64,000 nt of DNA. Source: VBDM01 sp035280025 (GTDB lineage Bacteria; Pseudomonadota; Gammaproteobacteria; Burkholderiales; SG8-39). Below are positions 7,156 through 14,875 of the stretch, piece by piece; the first letter of the stretch is position 1; each line of letters starts with the position of its first letter. The notes under the pieces are model-generated. The model was given only the letters and a program-made list of their open reading frames with translations. It did not search any database and had not been told where the DNA came from. The stretch spans positions 27,608 to 91,607 of the forward strand of contig DATEGT010000046.1 in the NCBI GenBank assembly GCA_035280025.1, given 5' to 3'. Position numbers and translations under genes: made by a program.

Positions 7156-8850
7156 TCACCCGCTCCGGTGCTTCGCGTAGGTTCCCGGCGCGCGCTCTCC
7201 GGGCTTGAACCTCGAGCTGCCCAGGCGCGCGCGGGCTTTAGCTCGCTTGCCGCCATGGCGTCCCAGCCAGTCGATCCAATCGGCCCACCAGCTTCCAGAT
7301 TTCTCCGCAGCGGCCGAAAACCAGACATCGGCCTCCGCGTGCTGATGCGTTCCCGTCCAGTAGCTGCGCCTGTTGCGGGAAGCCGGATTGACGACACCGG
7401 CGATGTGGCCGCTCGCCCCGAGCACGAAGCGCGCGTCGCCGCCGAGCAGCTGCGTCGTGCGGTACGCCGTGCGCCAGGGCACGATGTGGTCCTCGCGCGT
7501 CGCAAGCACATACGCCGGAACGGCGATCTTTCCGAAATCGACCGGTACCCCGAGCACCGAGGCCCCCCCCGGCTCGCGCAGCTTGTTCTCGAGATAGGTA
7601 TTGCGCACGTACCAGCAGTACATCGGCCCCGGAAGGTTGGTCGAGTCGGCGTTCCAGTAGAGCAGATCGAACGCGTCGGGGGACTTCCCCTTCAGGTAAT
7701 TGTTGACGACGTAGGGCCAGACGAGGTCGTTGGCGCGGAGCGCCGAGAAAACCAGCGCGAGATCGCGCCCGGGCATGATGCCCCCCTTTCCGATCGACGC
7801 CTCGCGCAGCTCAACGCTCGGTTCGTCGATGAAAAGTCCGATTTCGCCAGTGTCGGAAAAATCTAGCATCGAGGCGAGGAAGGTGGCGCTCTCGACGCTC
7901 GTCTCGCCCCGAGCGGACGCGACGGCCAGCGCGACCCCCAGTAACGTGCCCCCGACACAGAATCCAAGCGCGTTGACCGACCCGGAGCCCGAGATGCTCC
8001 GCGCCACGTCCAGGGCTTCGAGGACGCTTTCGACGTAGTCGTCCCAGGTCAGATGGCCAAGATCCTTCTCCACGTTACGCCACGACACCATGAAAACGCC
8101 GTGTCCCTGCTGCAGCGCATAGCGCACCAGAGAATTGTCGGGCTGAAGATCGAGGACGTAGTACTTGTTGATACACGGCGGGATCATCACCAGCGGCCGC
8201 CTGAATACCGTATCCGTGAGCGGCCGGTACTGGATGAGCTGGATGAGATCGTTCTCGAAGACCACGGCTCCTTCCGTAACGGCGACATTCCTCCCGATCT
8301 CGAACCGGGATTCATCCGTCGTCGAGATGCGCCCTTTGTGCACGTCTTCGGTCAGCTGGCGTATGCCCCTGGCAAGGCTTTCGCCCTTGGTTTCGAGGGC
8401 AAGCCTGAGGACCTCGGGGTTGGTTGCCGCGAAATTGGCGGGACACATCGCGTCGGCGAATTGGCGCGCAACGAAGCGCAGGCGCTCCTTCGCGGGCGCA
8501 TCGATGTCCAGAGCTTCCACCCATTCGACAAGGATCTGCGAGTTGATCAGATAGCTCCGGCGCAGATAGTCGAACCACGGGTCGCGTCGCCATTCAGGCG
8601 AAGAGAAGCGCCTGTCGTCGCTATCCCGCGCGGAATCCGGCTGCCCGCCCCCTCCACCGAGGACCGCTTGCAGAAGCGCCGCGTGCTGTTGAAAGTAGCG
8701 GGCTTGTAGCGCCGTCAGCTTGGATTCGCCGGTCGCGCCGTCTGGAGCGCTGGAGGCTTCGGGGTCCGCGATAACTCCGAAGAATTGCTTGAAGAAGCTT
8801 TGCGCCGCAAGCGAAAACGGGTCTCCCGGCGACTTGGTTTCTGCGCTCAC
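7156..8850 (-). CDS. phaC: Class I polyhydroxyalkanoate synthase
   Basis: An alpha/beta-hydrolase-fold polymerase that joins (R)-3-hydroxyacyl-CoA into PHA on the granule surface. The lipase-like box GFCVGG carries the nucleophilic Cys; the catalytic Asp is in REDHIVPW and the His in GASGHIAGVVNP. The N-terminal PhaC_N domain is present. The GTG at 8850 gives 564 residues, within the usual 560-590 for class I. The frame is open to a TTG at 8922 (588 residues), but that TTG forms part of a good promoter -35 box, so the shorter form is preferred; the ribosome site before 8850 is weak. phaB, phaB and phaR follow in the same direction. No phaE or phaA was seen. Confidence 0.9.
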   Translation of the reverse strand: MSAETKSPGDPFSLAAQSFFKQFFGVIADPEASSAPDGATGESKLTALQARYFQQHAALLQAVLGGGGGQPDSARDSDDRRFSSPEWRRDPWFDYLRRSYLINSQILVEWVEALDIDAPAKERLRFVARQFADAMCPANFAATNPEVLRLALETKGESLARGIRQLTEDVHKGRISTTDESRFEIGRNVAVTEGAVVFENDLIQLIQYRPLTDTVFRRPLVMIPPCINKYYVLDLQPDNSLVRYALQQGHGVFMVSWRNVEKDLGHLTWDDYVESVLEALDVARSISGSGSVNALGFCVGGTLLGVALAVASARGETSVESATFLASMLDFSDTGEIGLFIDEPSVELREASIGKGGIMPGRDLALVFSALRANDLVWPYVVNNYLKGKSPDAFDLLYWNADSTNLPGPMYCWYVRNTYLENKLREPGGASVLGVPVDFGKIAVPAYVLATREDHIVPWRTAYRTTQLLGGDARFVLGASGHIAGVVNPASRNRRSYWTGTHQHAEADVWFSAAAEKSGSWWADWIDWLGRHGGKRAKARARLGSSRFKPGERAPGTYAKHRSG

Positions 8851-8893
8851 GGAATTTCGCTCAAGGTCCTGAAAACCTTTCGAAAGGCGGCTG

Positions 8894-8922
8894 ATATTGC
8901 GCCGCACAATCGATAAAGTCAA
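8894..8922 (-). promoter_or_regulatory. phaC promoter with overlapping palindromic operator
   Basis: On the minus strand, TTGACT (8922-8917) and CAATAT (8899-8894) are spaced by 17 nt, a good sigma-70 promoter. Overlapping the spacer and -10 box is a 15-bp near-palindrome, ATTGTGC-G-GCGCAAT (8910-8896), with one mismatched pair. A repressor bound there would block RNA polymerase. The TGC-N3-GCAA core resembles sites reported for PhaR/PhbF-type repressors (recalled, not checked), and phaR is three genes downstream. Predicted start of transcription is near 8887. Confidence 0.5.
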
Positions 8923-8980
8923 GGCAGCAGATCACCCCGCGCCGAGACGGCAGACTCCCGGGTACTTTCTGCTTCGTCGC

Positions 8981-9844
8981 CTAGTCCCAGTAGAGGCGCG
9001 CGGGGTTGTCCACCAGGATGCGCTTCCTCAGGCCCGCGTCGGGGATGGCCTGCGAAAACAGATCCACCAGCTCGCCGTCGTTCGGCATCGACCTGACGTT
9101 CGGGTGCGGGAAATCGGTTCCCCAGAGGACGCGGTCGGGTGCCGCCTCGGCCAGAGCAGCCACGAAGGGCATCGCATCATGGAAGGGCCTTCCCGCCGCC
9201 GAGATGCGCTCCGGGCCGCTCACCTTCACCCAGGCGAGAGGATTCTTCATCAAATCGAGCAGCATTGCGAACGGCTTTTGTTCGAGGCCGTGCGCGGCGT
9301 CGACCCGTCCCATGTGGTCGATTACGAAAGGCAAGCGCATGCGCCTGAACAGGTCCGCATGGGCCTCGATGTCTTCGGCGTCGAAGTGCAAGACGACGTG
9401 CCATCGCAGCGGCGCGATCATCTCCAAGGTCCGCTCGAACACTCGGGGGTCCGGGGATCCGCCCAGGTGGCGTACGAAGTTGAAGCGTACGCCGCGCACC
9501 CCGCCGAGGTGCAAGGCCTCGAGCTCGCGCCCTGTGGCGTTGGCTTTCACCATCGCGACGCCCCTCCACGAACCGCCCGACCACGTGATTGCGTCGAGCA
9601 TCGCTCGGTTGTCCCCGCCGTGGCAGCTCGCCTGCACCAATACGGCGCGCGAAAGGCCGAGGTGCCGGTGGAGCGCTCGAAGCTTCTCTTTGGGAGAATC
9701 CGGAGGCGTGTAACGGCGTTCGGGTGCGTAGGGAAATCTGTCCGCCGGCCCGAAGATGTGGCAATGTGAGTCGCACGCACCCGGCGGCGGCGCATATTTC
9801 GGTCTAACCGGCTTTGGATCGGGGCCGGCGATCGGTTTCGTCAT
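8981..9844 (-). CDS. Amidohydrolase of the 2-pyrone-4,6-dicarboxylate lactonase-like family
   Basis: A 287-residue TIM-barrel metal-dependent hydrolase. The N-terminal CDSHCHIFGP is the HxH metal site on strand 1. DHMGR (mid-protein) and WGTDFPHPN near the C-terminus carry the later conserved His and Asp. Related enzymes include LigI (2-pyrone-4,6-dicarboxylate lactonase) and other COG3618 hydrolases. The substrate cannot be named, because no aromatic-degradation genes are nearby. The ATG at 9844 is chosen because upstream the frame enters the tRNA-like repeat at 9856-9895. Its ribosome site is weak. The gene may have lost its original upstream region through the tRNA-linked insertion. Confidence 0.8.
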   Translation of the reverse strand: MTKPIAGPDPKPVRPKYAPPPGACDSHCHIFGPADRFPYAPERRYTPPDSPKEKLRALHRHLGLSRAVLVQASCHGGDNRAMLDAITWSGGSWRGVAMVKANATGRELEALHLGGVRGVRFNFVRHLGGSPDPRVFERTLEMIAPLRWHVVLHFDAEDIEAHADLFRRMRLPFVIDHMGRVDAAHGLEQKPFAMLLDLMKNPLAWVKVSGPERISAAGRPFHDAMPFVAALAEAAPDRVLWGTDFPHPNVRSMPNDGELVDLFSQAIPDAGLRKRILVDNPARLYWD

Positions 9845-9855
9845 TCGCCCACGTC

Positions 9856-9895
9856 GGTCGGCGCGGCGAGATTCGAACTCGCGACCACCCGCACC
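9856..9895 (-). repeat. Partial copy of the tRNA-Pro 3' end (att-like direct repeat)
   Basis: Forty bases match 11640-11679, inside the intact tRNA-Pro gene, with two mismatches and in the same orientation. The copy covers the 3' side of the anticodon stem, the variable loop, the complete T arm and the 3' acceptor strand. Identity stops at the anticodon loop. The copy cannot make a tRNA. A full tRNA at one end and a 3'-end copy at the other is the pattern left by tyrosine-recombinase integration into a tRNA gene. A degraded second tRNA-Pro gene is the alternative. Confidence 0.75.
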
Positions 9896-11638
9896 CTCCT
9901 GTGGTTTCCTCAAAAAACAGCAGCTTACCCGAATTCCTCTAAGCGAAGGAATTCGAAACCGCCCTAGAACTGGCGCGATTTTTTGCGAGGTTTGCTTGGA
10001 AGGGATTCCCCCTGGCGCTCTCTACGAATCCACGATCTGTCGAGGCGCCGGTGCTCGATGATTGCGCAATTGTTCGCAGCAGTTCAGGCTCATGTTTCGT
10101 ATCCTAAACGCCCTCCCGAGAACGAGCCAAACGGTCATGAGCGAGGATTCCCTGCCGTCGCGCATCCTGCGGTCCGCGCTGCTCGATCCGATCGACGGCG
10201 CATGCGATATCCTGCGGCGGTCGCAGAACAATGAGGCCTTCCAGCATTATCTGCGGAAGCGCATGCTGCGCGCGTTGCCCCTCGTCGTGGGGATCGTGCT
10301 TACTAGCCTCGCGTCTTCCGGAGCGGCAATGTTCTTTTTCTTGCGCGCCGGTACCTTGCTCGCGTTGGTGGTAACGATAGTAGTTGCGCCGATCGTACTG
10401 TTTGCGAGTTTTTCAGTGCAGGCGTACGTGCTGCTCTACTGGCTCGAGGGGCGTTCGCTCGCGAAGCTTCAGGAGCACCGCCGGCCGCGTCACCGAGGAC
10501 CCATCGGCCAATGGCTCGCGCGGAGCTATCGCATCGATCTGGGGCCTCGCCCTCGGGTGCCGTGGATTCCTGCGCTGGTGTTCTTCCTGTTGCCCGCGGC
10601 GCTGCTGGCCCGAGTCGCGGCACCGGTTGCCGCGGCGCTTGCGGCTTTTCAGATCGTTGCCGCGATCATTTTCGCCCGACGGGACCCTGTGTCCGGTGTC
10701 GATCACTCTCCCGCGCGGGGCGGGGTCGAAGCACCCAACTCCACCGCGGCAGCTCCTCTGCGGAAGGTGCGGATCCCCGAGCAGGCAAGCGACCTGGACT
10801 TCGCCTCTCCCGCGACCCGATCAGAGAGCGGAAGCCGGAGCCGGCGCCTTCGTTCCTTCGTGCAATCCGGCTTTCGCTCTCTTCGTTTCCTCGTTGAACT
10901 CTGCCTACTCAACCTTCTTCCGCTCGTCGAATACTGTGCGCTCGTCGCCGGGATTGTTACCGTCGCGGAGGGCCGACGGTCCGCCGCCGAACAGGACGTC
11001 GCGCTGGGAATGCTTCTCGTCGGCGCCGCGCTCCTGCTCGCGGGACTGGCGTCGATCGTCACGAAACGTATGAGTTTTCGCTTTTACGCCAGCGCGCGTA
11101 CAAGCTATGCGGGATCAACGGCGCTGATCGCGGGCTCAATGCAGGGGATCGTCGGCGGTCTCGCCCTCGCGACGGCTTATGCCCTTGCGACCCACGTGTG
11201 GCAGGTGAAGCTCGATGCCCTCCTCACGGATCCTTGGCCTTTGCTCGTTCCGCTCGGGGGGCTGCTGATTGGCGCGGGCCTGCTGCTGGTGCGCCGCTCC
11301 AGCAGTTACGTCGGTCCTCTCGGGACCGTGCTATTCATCCTTCCGAAGACGCTGGCCGGCGTAGCCGCGCTGGGCGCCGGCGCCGCGATCCTTACCGGCT
11401 GGGGCTGGAAGATTTACGACCTGCAGGCATTTCTCACCTTTGTCAGCCTCTTCCCGGATGAGTATATGAAGCTCCTCGCGAGCTGGTGGAGCGCGGCGAT
11501 CGCATGGCTGCGCTGAAGGCGAACGCCGCTACGGCGCGCTAACGGCTATCCCCTATGTCACGTACACGCGCCATTTGGGCGTGTCTGGAGAACTTAGGGA
11601 ATTCCAAGTGATTGCAGGTGCGCGGCTGGTTGATTTGT
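9896..11638. mobile_element. Putative small tRNA-Pro-linked insertion
   Basis: The 1.74 kb between the tRNA-Pro 3' end and its partial copy holds one gene, on the plus strand, whereas everything from 2.6 to 22.4 kb around it is on the minus strand. No integrase or transposase is visible, so at most this is a relic or a passenger of an element whose recombinase lies elsewhere. Near the left end is a perfect 9-bp inverted repeat, CGAATTCCT (9930-9938) and AGGAATTCG (9947-9955). It could be a regulatory or recombination feature. Confidence 0.5.
10137..11516 (+). CDS. Multi-pass membrane protein of unknown function
   Basis: I do not recognise a family. The product has 459 residues from the ATG at 10137 (in-frame alternatives are an ATG at 10092 and a TTG at 10062). 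It begins with a short cytoplasmic-looking segment (PSRILRSALLDPIDGACDIL), followed by two or three helices. Next come a basic loop, two helices, a Ser/Arg/Pro-rich hydrophilic stretch of about 80 residues and six or seven more helices at the C-terminal side. No catalytic motif, nucleotide site or transporter signature is seen. It is alone, on the opposite strand to its neighbours, and bracketed by tRNA-Pro sequences, so horizontal acquisition is plausible. Confidence 0.7.
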   Translation: MSEDSLPSRILRSALLDPIDGACDILRRSQNNEAFQHYLRKRMLRALPLVVGIVLTSLASSGAAMFFFLRAGTLLALVVTIVVAPIVLFASFSVQAYVLLYWLEGRSLAKLQEHRRPRHRGPIGQWLARSYRIDLGPRPRVPWIPALVFFLLPAALLARVAAPVAAALAAFQIVAAIIFARRDPVSGVDHSPARGGVEAPNSTAAAPLRKVRIPEQASDLDFASPATRSESGSRSRRLRSFVQSGFRSLRFLVELCLLNLLPLVEYCALVAGIVTVAEGRRSAAEQDVALGMLLVGAALLLAGLASIVTKRMSFRFYASARTSYAGSTALIAGSMQGIVGGLALATAYALATHVWQVKLDALLTDPWPLLVPLGGLLIGAGLLLVRRSSSYVGPLGTVLFILPKTLAGVAALGAGAAILTGWGWKIYDLQAFLTFVSLFPDEYMKLLASWWSAAIAWLR

Positions 11639-11715
11639 TGGTCGGGGCGGCGAGATTCGAACTCGCGACCACCTGCACCCCATGCAGGTACGCTACCAGG
11701 CTGCGCTACGCCCCG
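11639..11715 (-). tRNA. tRNA-Pro (anticodon GGG)
   Basis: A 77-nt cloverleaf with acceptor CGGGGCG pairing with CGCCCCG, discriminator A and an encoded CCA (TGG at 11639-11641 on the plus strand). The anticodon stem CCTGC/GCAGG encloses the loop ATGGGGT, so the anticodon is GGG (reads CCC and CCU). The T arm contains GTTCGAATC. It lies downstream of merR in the same direction, the usual place for this tRNA in the ihfA-merR cluster. Its 3' half is repeated at 9856-9895. Confidence 0.96.
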
Positions 11716-11731
11716 AAGTGGCGCAAGTATA

Positions 11732-12151
11732 TCAGCGCGCGGAACCCGACGCCTTTTCGGCGGCCAGCAACTCTATGACGCTCTTCAGCTCCTGCTTCAA
11801 GTTGGAGAGGTTGACACCTCGCGCGTCTGCGGCACGCGCGGGCGAGGACGTCGAGGAAAGCGTGCGCGTAGGCGCCGCGCTCAGGCTCTCGTCCAGACGA
11901 TTGCGCGCGCCGCTGATCGTGAATCCCTGCTCATACAGAAGCTCGCGTATGCGGCGGATCAGCAGGACCTCGTGATGCTGATAATACCGGCGATTGCCGC
12001 GCCGCTTGACCGGCCGCAACTGGGTAAATTCCTGCTCCCAGTAGCGCAGCACGTGCGGCTTGACTCCGCACAGCTCGCTCACTTCACCGATGGTGAAGTA
12101 GCGCTTTGCCGGGATTGCGGGCAGGCTATCCTTGGTCGCCTTGCTTTCCAT
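11732..12151 (-). CDS. MerR-family transcriptional regulator
   Basis: A 139-residue protein with a MerR winged helix at residues 17-85: YFTIGEVSELCGVKPHVLRYWEQEF, then the wing GNRRYYQHHEV. The C-terminal part is short and has no Cys-rich effector site, so it is not a metal sensor of the classical type. This MerR protein is a conserved neighbour of ihfA and tRNA-Pro in beta- and gammaproteobacteria, and its targets are mostly unknown. Its start overlaps the end of ihfA by 26 bases, which implies coupled translation. The signal molecule cannot be inferred. Confidence 0.87.
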   Translation of the reverse strand: MESKATKDSLPAIPAKRYFTIGEVSELCGVKPHVLRYWEQEFTQLRPVKRRGNRRYYQHHEVLLIRRIRELLYEQGFTISGARNRLDESLSAAPTRTLSSTSSPARAADARGVNLSNLKQELKSVIELLAAEKASGSAR

Positions 12152-12434
12152 GCGTTTGCTCGACCAGGGCTTTCAGTTTCTGGCTTGCGTGGAAGGTCAC
12201 CACGCGGCGCGCCGTAATGGGGATCTCTTCACCAGTCTTGGGGTTCCGGCCCGGTCGCTGTGGCTTGTCGCGCAACTGGAAATTCCCGAACCCCGACAGC
12301 TTGACGCTCTCGCCGCTTTCGAGCGCAAGACGGATCTCTTCGAAGAACGTCTCTACCATGTCCTTCGCCTCGCGCTTGTTGAGGCCGACCTTCTCGAAAA
12401 GCATGTCCGCCAGCTCGGCTTTCGTCAGCGTCAT
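12126..12434 (-). CDS. ihfA: Integration host factor alpha subunit
   Basis: A 102-residue DNABII protein. It has the N-terminal helices (LTKAELADMLFEKVGLNKREAK), the core SVKLSGFGNFQLRDK and the DNA-inserting arm with the RPGRNPKTGEEIP motif, including the intercalating proline. IHF-alpha with IHF-beta bends DNA sharply in replication, recombination and transcription. The ATG at 12434 is preferred over an upstream in-frame start because GGGAGC lies seven bases before it. The position right after pheT is the classical pheST-ihfA arrangement. Confidence 0.96.
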   Translation of the reverse strand: MTLTKAELADMLFEKVGLNKREAKDMVETFFEEIRLALESGESVKLSGFGNFQLRDKPQRPGRNPKTGEEIPITARRVVTFHASQKLKALVEQTHGKQGDQG

Positions 12435-12445
12435 TTCTGCTCCCT

Positions 12446-12469
12446 TGGAGGGGTAAAAATCTCCCTCCA
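12446..12469 (-). promoter_or_regulatory. Hairpin directly upstream of the ihfA ribosome site
   Basis: TGGAGGG and CCCTCCA form a perfect 7-bp stem (12463-12469 with 12446-12452) around a 10-nt AT-rich loop. It sits between the pheT stop and the ihfA ribosome site at about 12440-12445. A short in-operon hairpin at this place could tune ihfA translation or 3'-end processing. No T-run follows, so it is not a terminator. Confidence 0.4.
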
Positions 12470-12478
12470 CTTCATTAC

Positions 12479-14872
12479 TTAAGTACGTAATTTAGCACCG
12501 AATTTAGCGGCGAGAAGCTCTGTAAGTTGCGCCATTGCGGCGTCCGCTTCCGCATCGGTCAACGTCCTTGCAGTATCTTGCATAACTACCCGAAACGCAA
12601 GGCTTTTTTTACCAGTTTCTACACCTTTGCCCCGATAGAAGTCAAACAGGCGGATTTCCTGCACTACGGGGGGGCGGTTGCGCTCAAGCTCCTCCAATAC
12701 CCGGGCCGCTGGGAGTCCTTCGTCAAACTCCATGGCGCGGTCCCGGATGACCGGGGGGTATTTCGACACCTCCCGGTAGCGGGGCAGGCCGATCCGCTCG
12801 AGAGCCCCGACGTCGAGCTCGAAGAGCGCCGCCGGGAGCGGCAAACCGTACTTGCGGTGCCAGCGGGGGTGCAATTCACCTACCCATCCGACCGACGCCC
12901 CGTCTACGGTCACCCGGGCCGACCGGCCAGGGTGGAGAGCGGGATGGGCAGCCGCCTCGTAGCTCGCGACCCGAGGAGCTATCAGCGCGTCCACGTCCGC
13001 CTTGACGTCGTAGAAGTCGACATTGCGCTTCTTGTCGGGCACCCCCCATTGCTCCTCGAGCGCCGGACCATAGGCGATCGCTCCGATGCGCAAAGGCTGC
13101 CGGATGCCCGCCACGTCCTGCTCGCCCTCCTCCGCTGCGGGGTCCCGCAGGTACACGCGTCCCAGCTCGAACACCCGCACGCGCGGCGCCTTGCGGGCGA
13201 GGTTGTATGCTACGTTCCACACGAGGCTCCCGAAAAGGGTGGTACGCATCACCGCCATCTGGCTTGAGATCGGGTTGAGCACCCGGATGGGACTCGCGTC
13301 GCCCGCGAAGTCGGCCTCCCACTGCGGGTCGACGAAACTGAAGTTGATCGCCTCCTGATAGTCGGCATCGGCAAGCCGCTGGCGCATGGCGTGGCGCGAA
13401 CGATGCGCTTCGCGCTGGGGGCGCATCGCGACGGGAGCGCGCGGTGGGCGCGCCGGGATGCGCTCGAAGCCGTGGACGCGCGCCACTTCCTCGACGAGAT
13501 CCTCCTCGATCTCTATGTCGAACCGGAAAGAGGGCGGAGTAACGACGAAGGTATCGCCGTCGCGCGAGTGTTGGAATCCCAGCCGCACGAAGATGTCGGC
13601 TATGTCCGCGGCGGGCACGGGCACGCCGATGATCTTGTGCGCGCGCGCTACCCGCATGCGAACCGACTTGCGCGCCGGCAGCTTCGCCATCGTGTCGACC
13701 GTCGGACCAGGCTCGCCGCCGCAGACTTCCAGGATCAGCCGCGTGGCGCGCTCGATGCCAGCGACGTTGTTCTCGAAGTCCACGCCGCGCTCGAAGCGGT
13801 GCGCGGCGTCGCTCGCGAGGTTGTAGCGCCGTGCTCGCCCGGCGACGGCTTCGGGATAGAAGAATGCCGACTCGAGGAAGATATTGCGTGTCGCGAGATC
13901 CGCCTTGGTCGAGTCGCCGCCCATGATACCGGCCAGGCCGATCGGGCCGGATCCGTCGGAGATGCACAGCACCGACTCGTCCACCTCCACAGTGATGTCG
14001 TTCAGCAACTTGACGCGCTCGCCCCAGCGCCCGAAACGCACGTCTATCCCGCGCGTCAGCTTGTTGAGATCGTAGACGTGCAGCGGGCGTCCGAGCTCGA
14101 GCATCACGTAGTTGGTGACGTCGACCAGAGCAGAGATCGAGCGCTGGCCGGCGCGCTCCAAGCGCTCCTTCATCCACGCGGGCGCGGGCGCGGCCGCGTC
14201 CACGTTGCGGATCACCCGGCCGGTGAATCGGCCGCAGCCCCGCGGATCGCTGATCTTCACCGGGAATTTCGCGTCGCTCGCGGCGGGCACCGGTTTGATC
14301 TCGAGGGCCCGGAGCTCCACCCTCGCCAGCGCCGAAACTTCGCGCGCGACCCCGAACACCGACAGGCAGTCGGCGCGGTTGGGAGTTAGCTTGAGCGTGA
14401 AGATGCGGTCGTCAAGCGCGAGCACCTCGCGCACTTCCCGCCCGGGAGGGGCATCGGGGGAAAGCGCGAGCAGCCCGCTGTGATCGTCGGACAGTCCGAG
14501 CTCGCGCGCCGAGCACAGCATTCCGAAGCTCTCGACACCGCGCATCGCGGTCGCCCTGATCTCTATTCCCCCGGGTAGCTTTGCGCCGACGACGGCGACG
14601 GGCGCTTTCATGCCCACCGTGACGTTCGGTGCCCCGCAAACGATCGTCAGAGGAGCTCCCGCACCGGCATCCACGTTGCACACTGTCAACCGGTCGGCGT
14701 TGGGATGCTTCCGTACGGACAGTACCTGCCCTACGACGACACCCGAGAACGGCGGCGCCACCGGCACGCAAGTCTCGACCTCGACGCCTGACATCGTGAG
14801 CAGGCGCGCGAGTTCCTCCGCTCCGAAAGGTGGATCGACAAACCCGCGCAACCAGCGCTCGGAAAACTGCAT
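12479..14872 (-). CDS. pheT: Phenylalanyl-tRNA synthetase beta subunit
   Basis: A 797-residue protein, normal for the beta subunit. Domains in order are the EMAP/OB-like tRNA-binding module (about 40-150, VVVGQVLSVRKHPNADRL), the B3/B4 editing domain, B5, the catalytic-like core (DFYDVKADVDALI) and the C-terminal ferredoxin-fold anticodon-binding domain. With PheS it forms the alpha2-beta2 enzyme that charges tRNA-Phe; the beta subunit clears Tyr-tRNA-Phe. It starts 3 nt after pheS. ihfA follows after 44 nt. Confidence 0.97.
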   Translation of the reverse strand: MQFSERWLRGFVDPPFGAEELARLLTMSGVEVETCVPVAPPFSGVVVGQVLSVRKHPNADRLTVCNVDAGAGAPLTIVCGAPNVTVGMKAPVAVVGAKLPGGIEIRATAMRGVESFGMLCSARELGLSDDHSGLLALSPDAPPGREVREVLALDDRIFTLKLTPNRADCLSVFGVAREVSALARVELRALEIKPVPAASDAKFPVKISDPRGCGRFTGRVIRNVDAAAPAPAWMKERLERAGQRSISALVDVTNYVMLELGRPLHVYDLNKLTRGIDVRFGRWGERVKLLNDITVEVDESVLCISDGSGPIGLAGIMGGDSTKADLATRNIFLESAFFYPEAVAGRARRYNLASDAAHRFERGVDFENNVAGIERATRLILEVCGGEPGPTVDTMAKLPARKSVRMRVARAHKIIGVPVPAADIADIFVRLGFQHSRDGDTFVVTPPSFRFDIEIEEDLVEEVARVHGFERIPARPPRAPVAMRPQREAHRSRHAMRQRLADADYQEAINFSFVDPQWEADFAGDASPIRVLNPISSQMAVMRTTLFGSLVWNVAYNLARKAPRVRVFELGRVYLRDPAAEEGEQDVAGIRQPLRIGAIAYGPALEEQWGVPDKKRNVDFYDVKADVDALIAPRVASYEAAAHPALHPGRSARVTVDGASVGWVGELHPRWHRKYGLPLPAALFELDVGALERIGLPRYREVSKYPPVIRDRAMEFDEGLPAARVLEELERNRPPVVQEIRLFDFYRGKGVETGKKSLAFRVVMQDTARTLTDAEADAAMAQLTELLAAKFGAKLRT

Positions 14873-14875
14873 GAC

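Noticed and set aside
8851..8922. TTG start of phaC at 8922
   Set aside because: The TTG is part of a TTGACT-N17-CAATAT promoter, and the extra 24 residues look non-conserved. It remains possible if transcription begins farther upstream.
9856..9895. A second functional tRNA-Pro
   Set aside because: Similarity ends at the anticodon loop; there is no 5' half, no D arm and no acceptor 5' strand.
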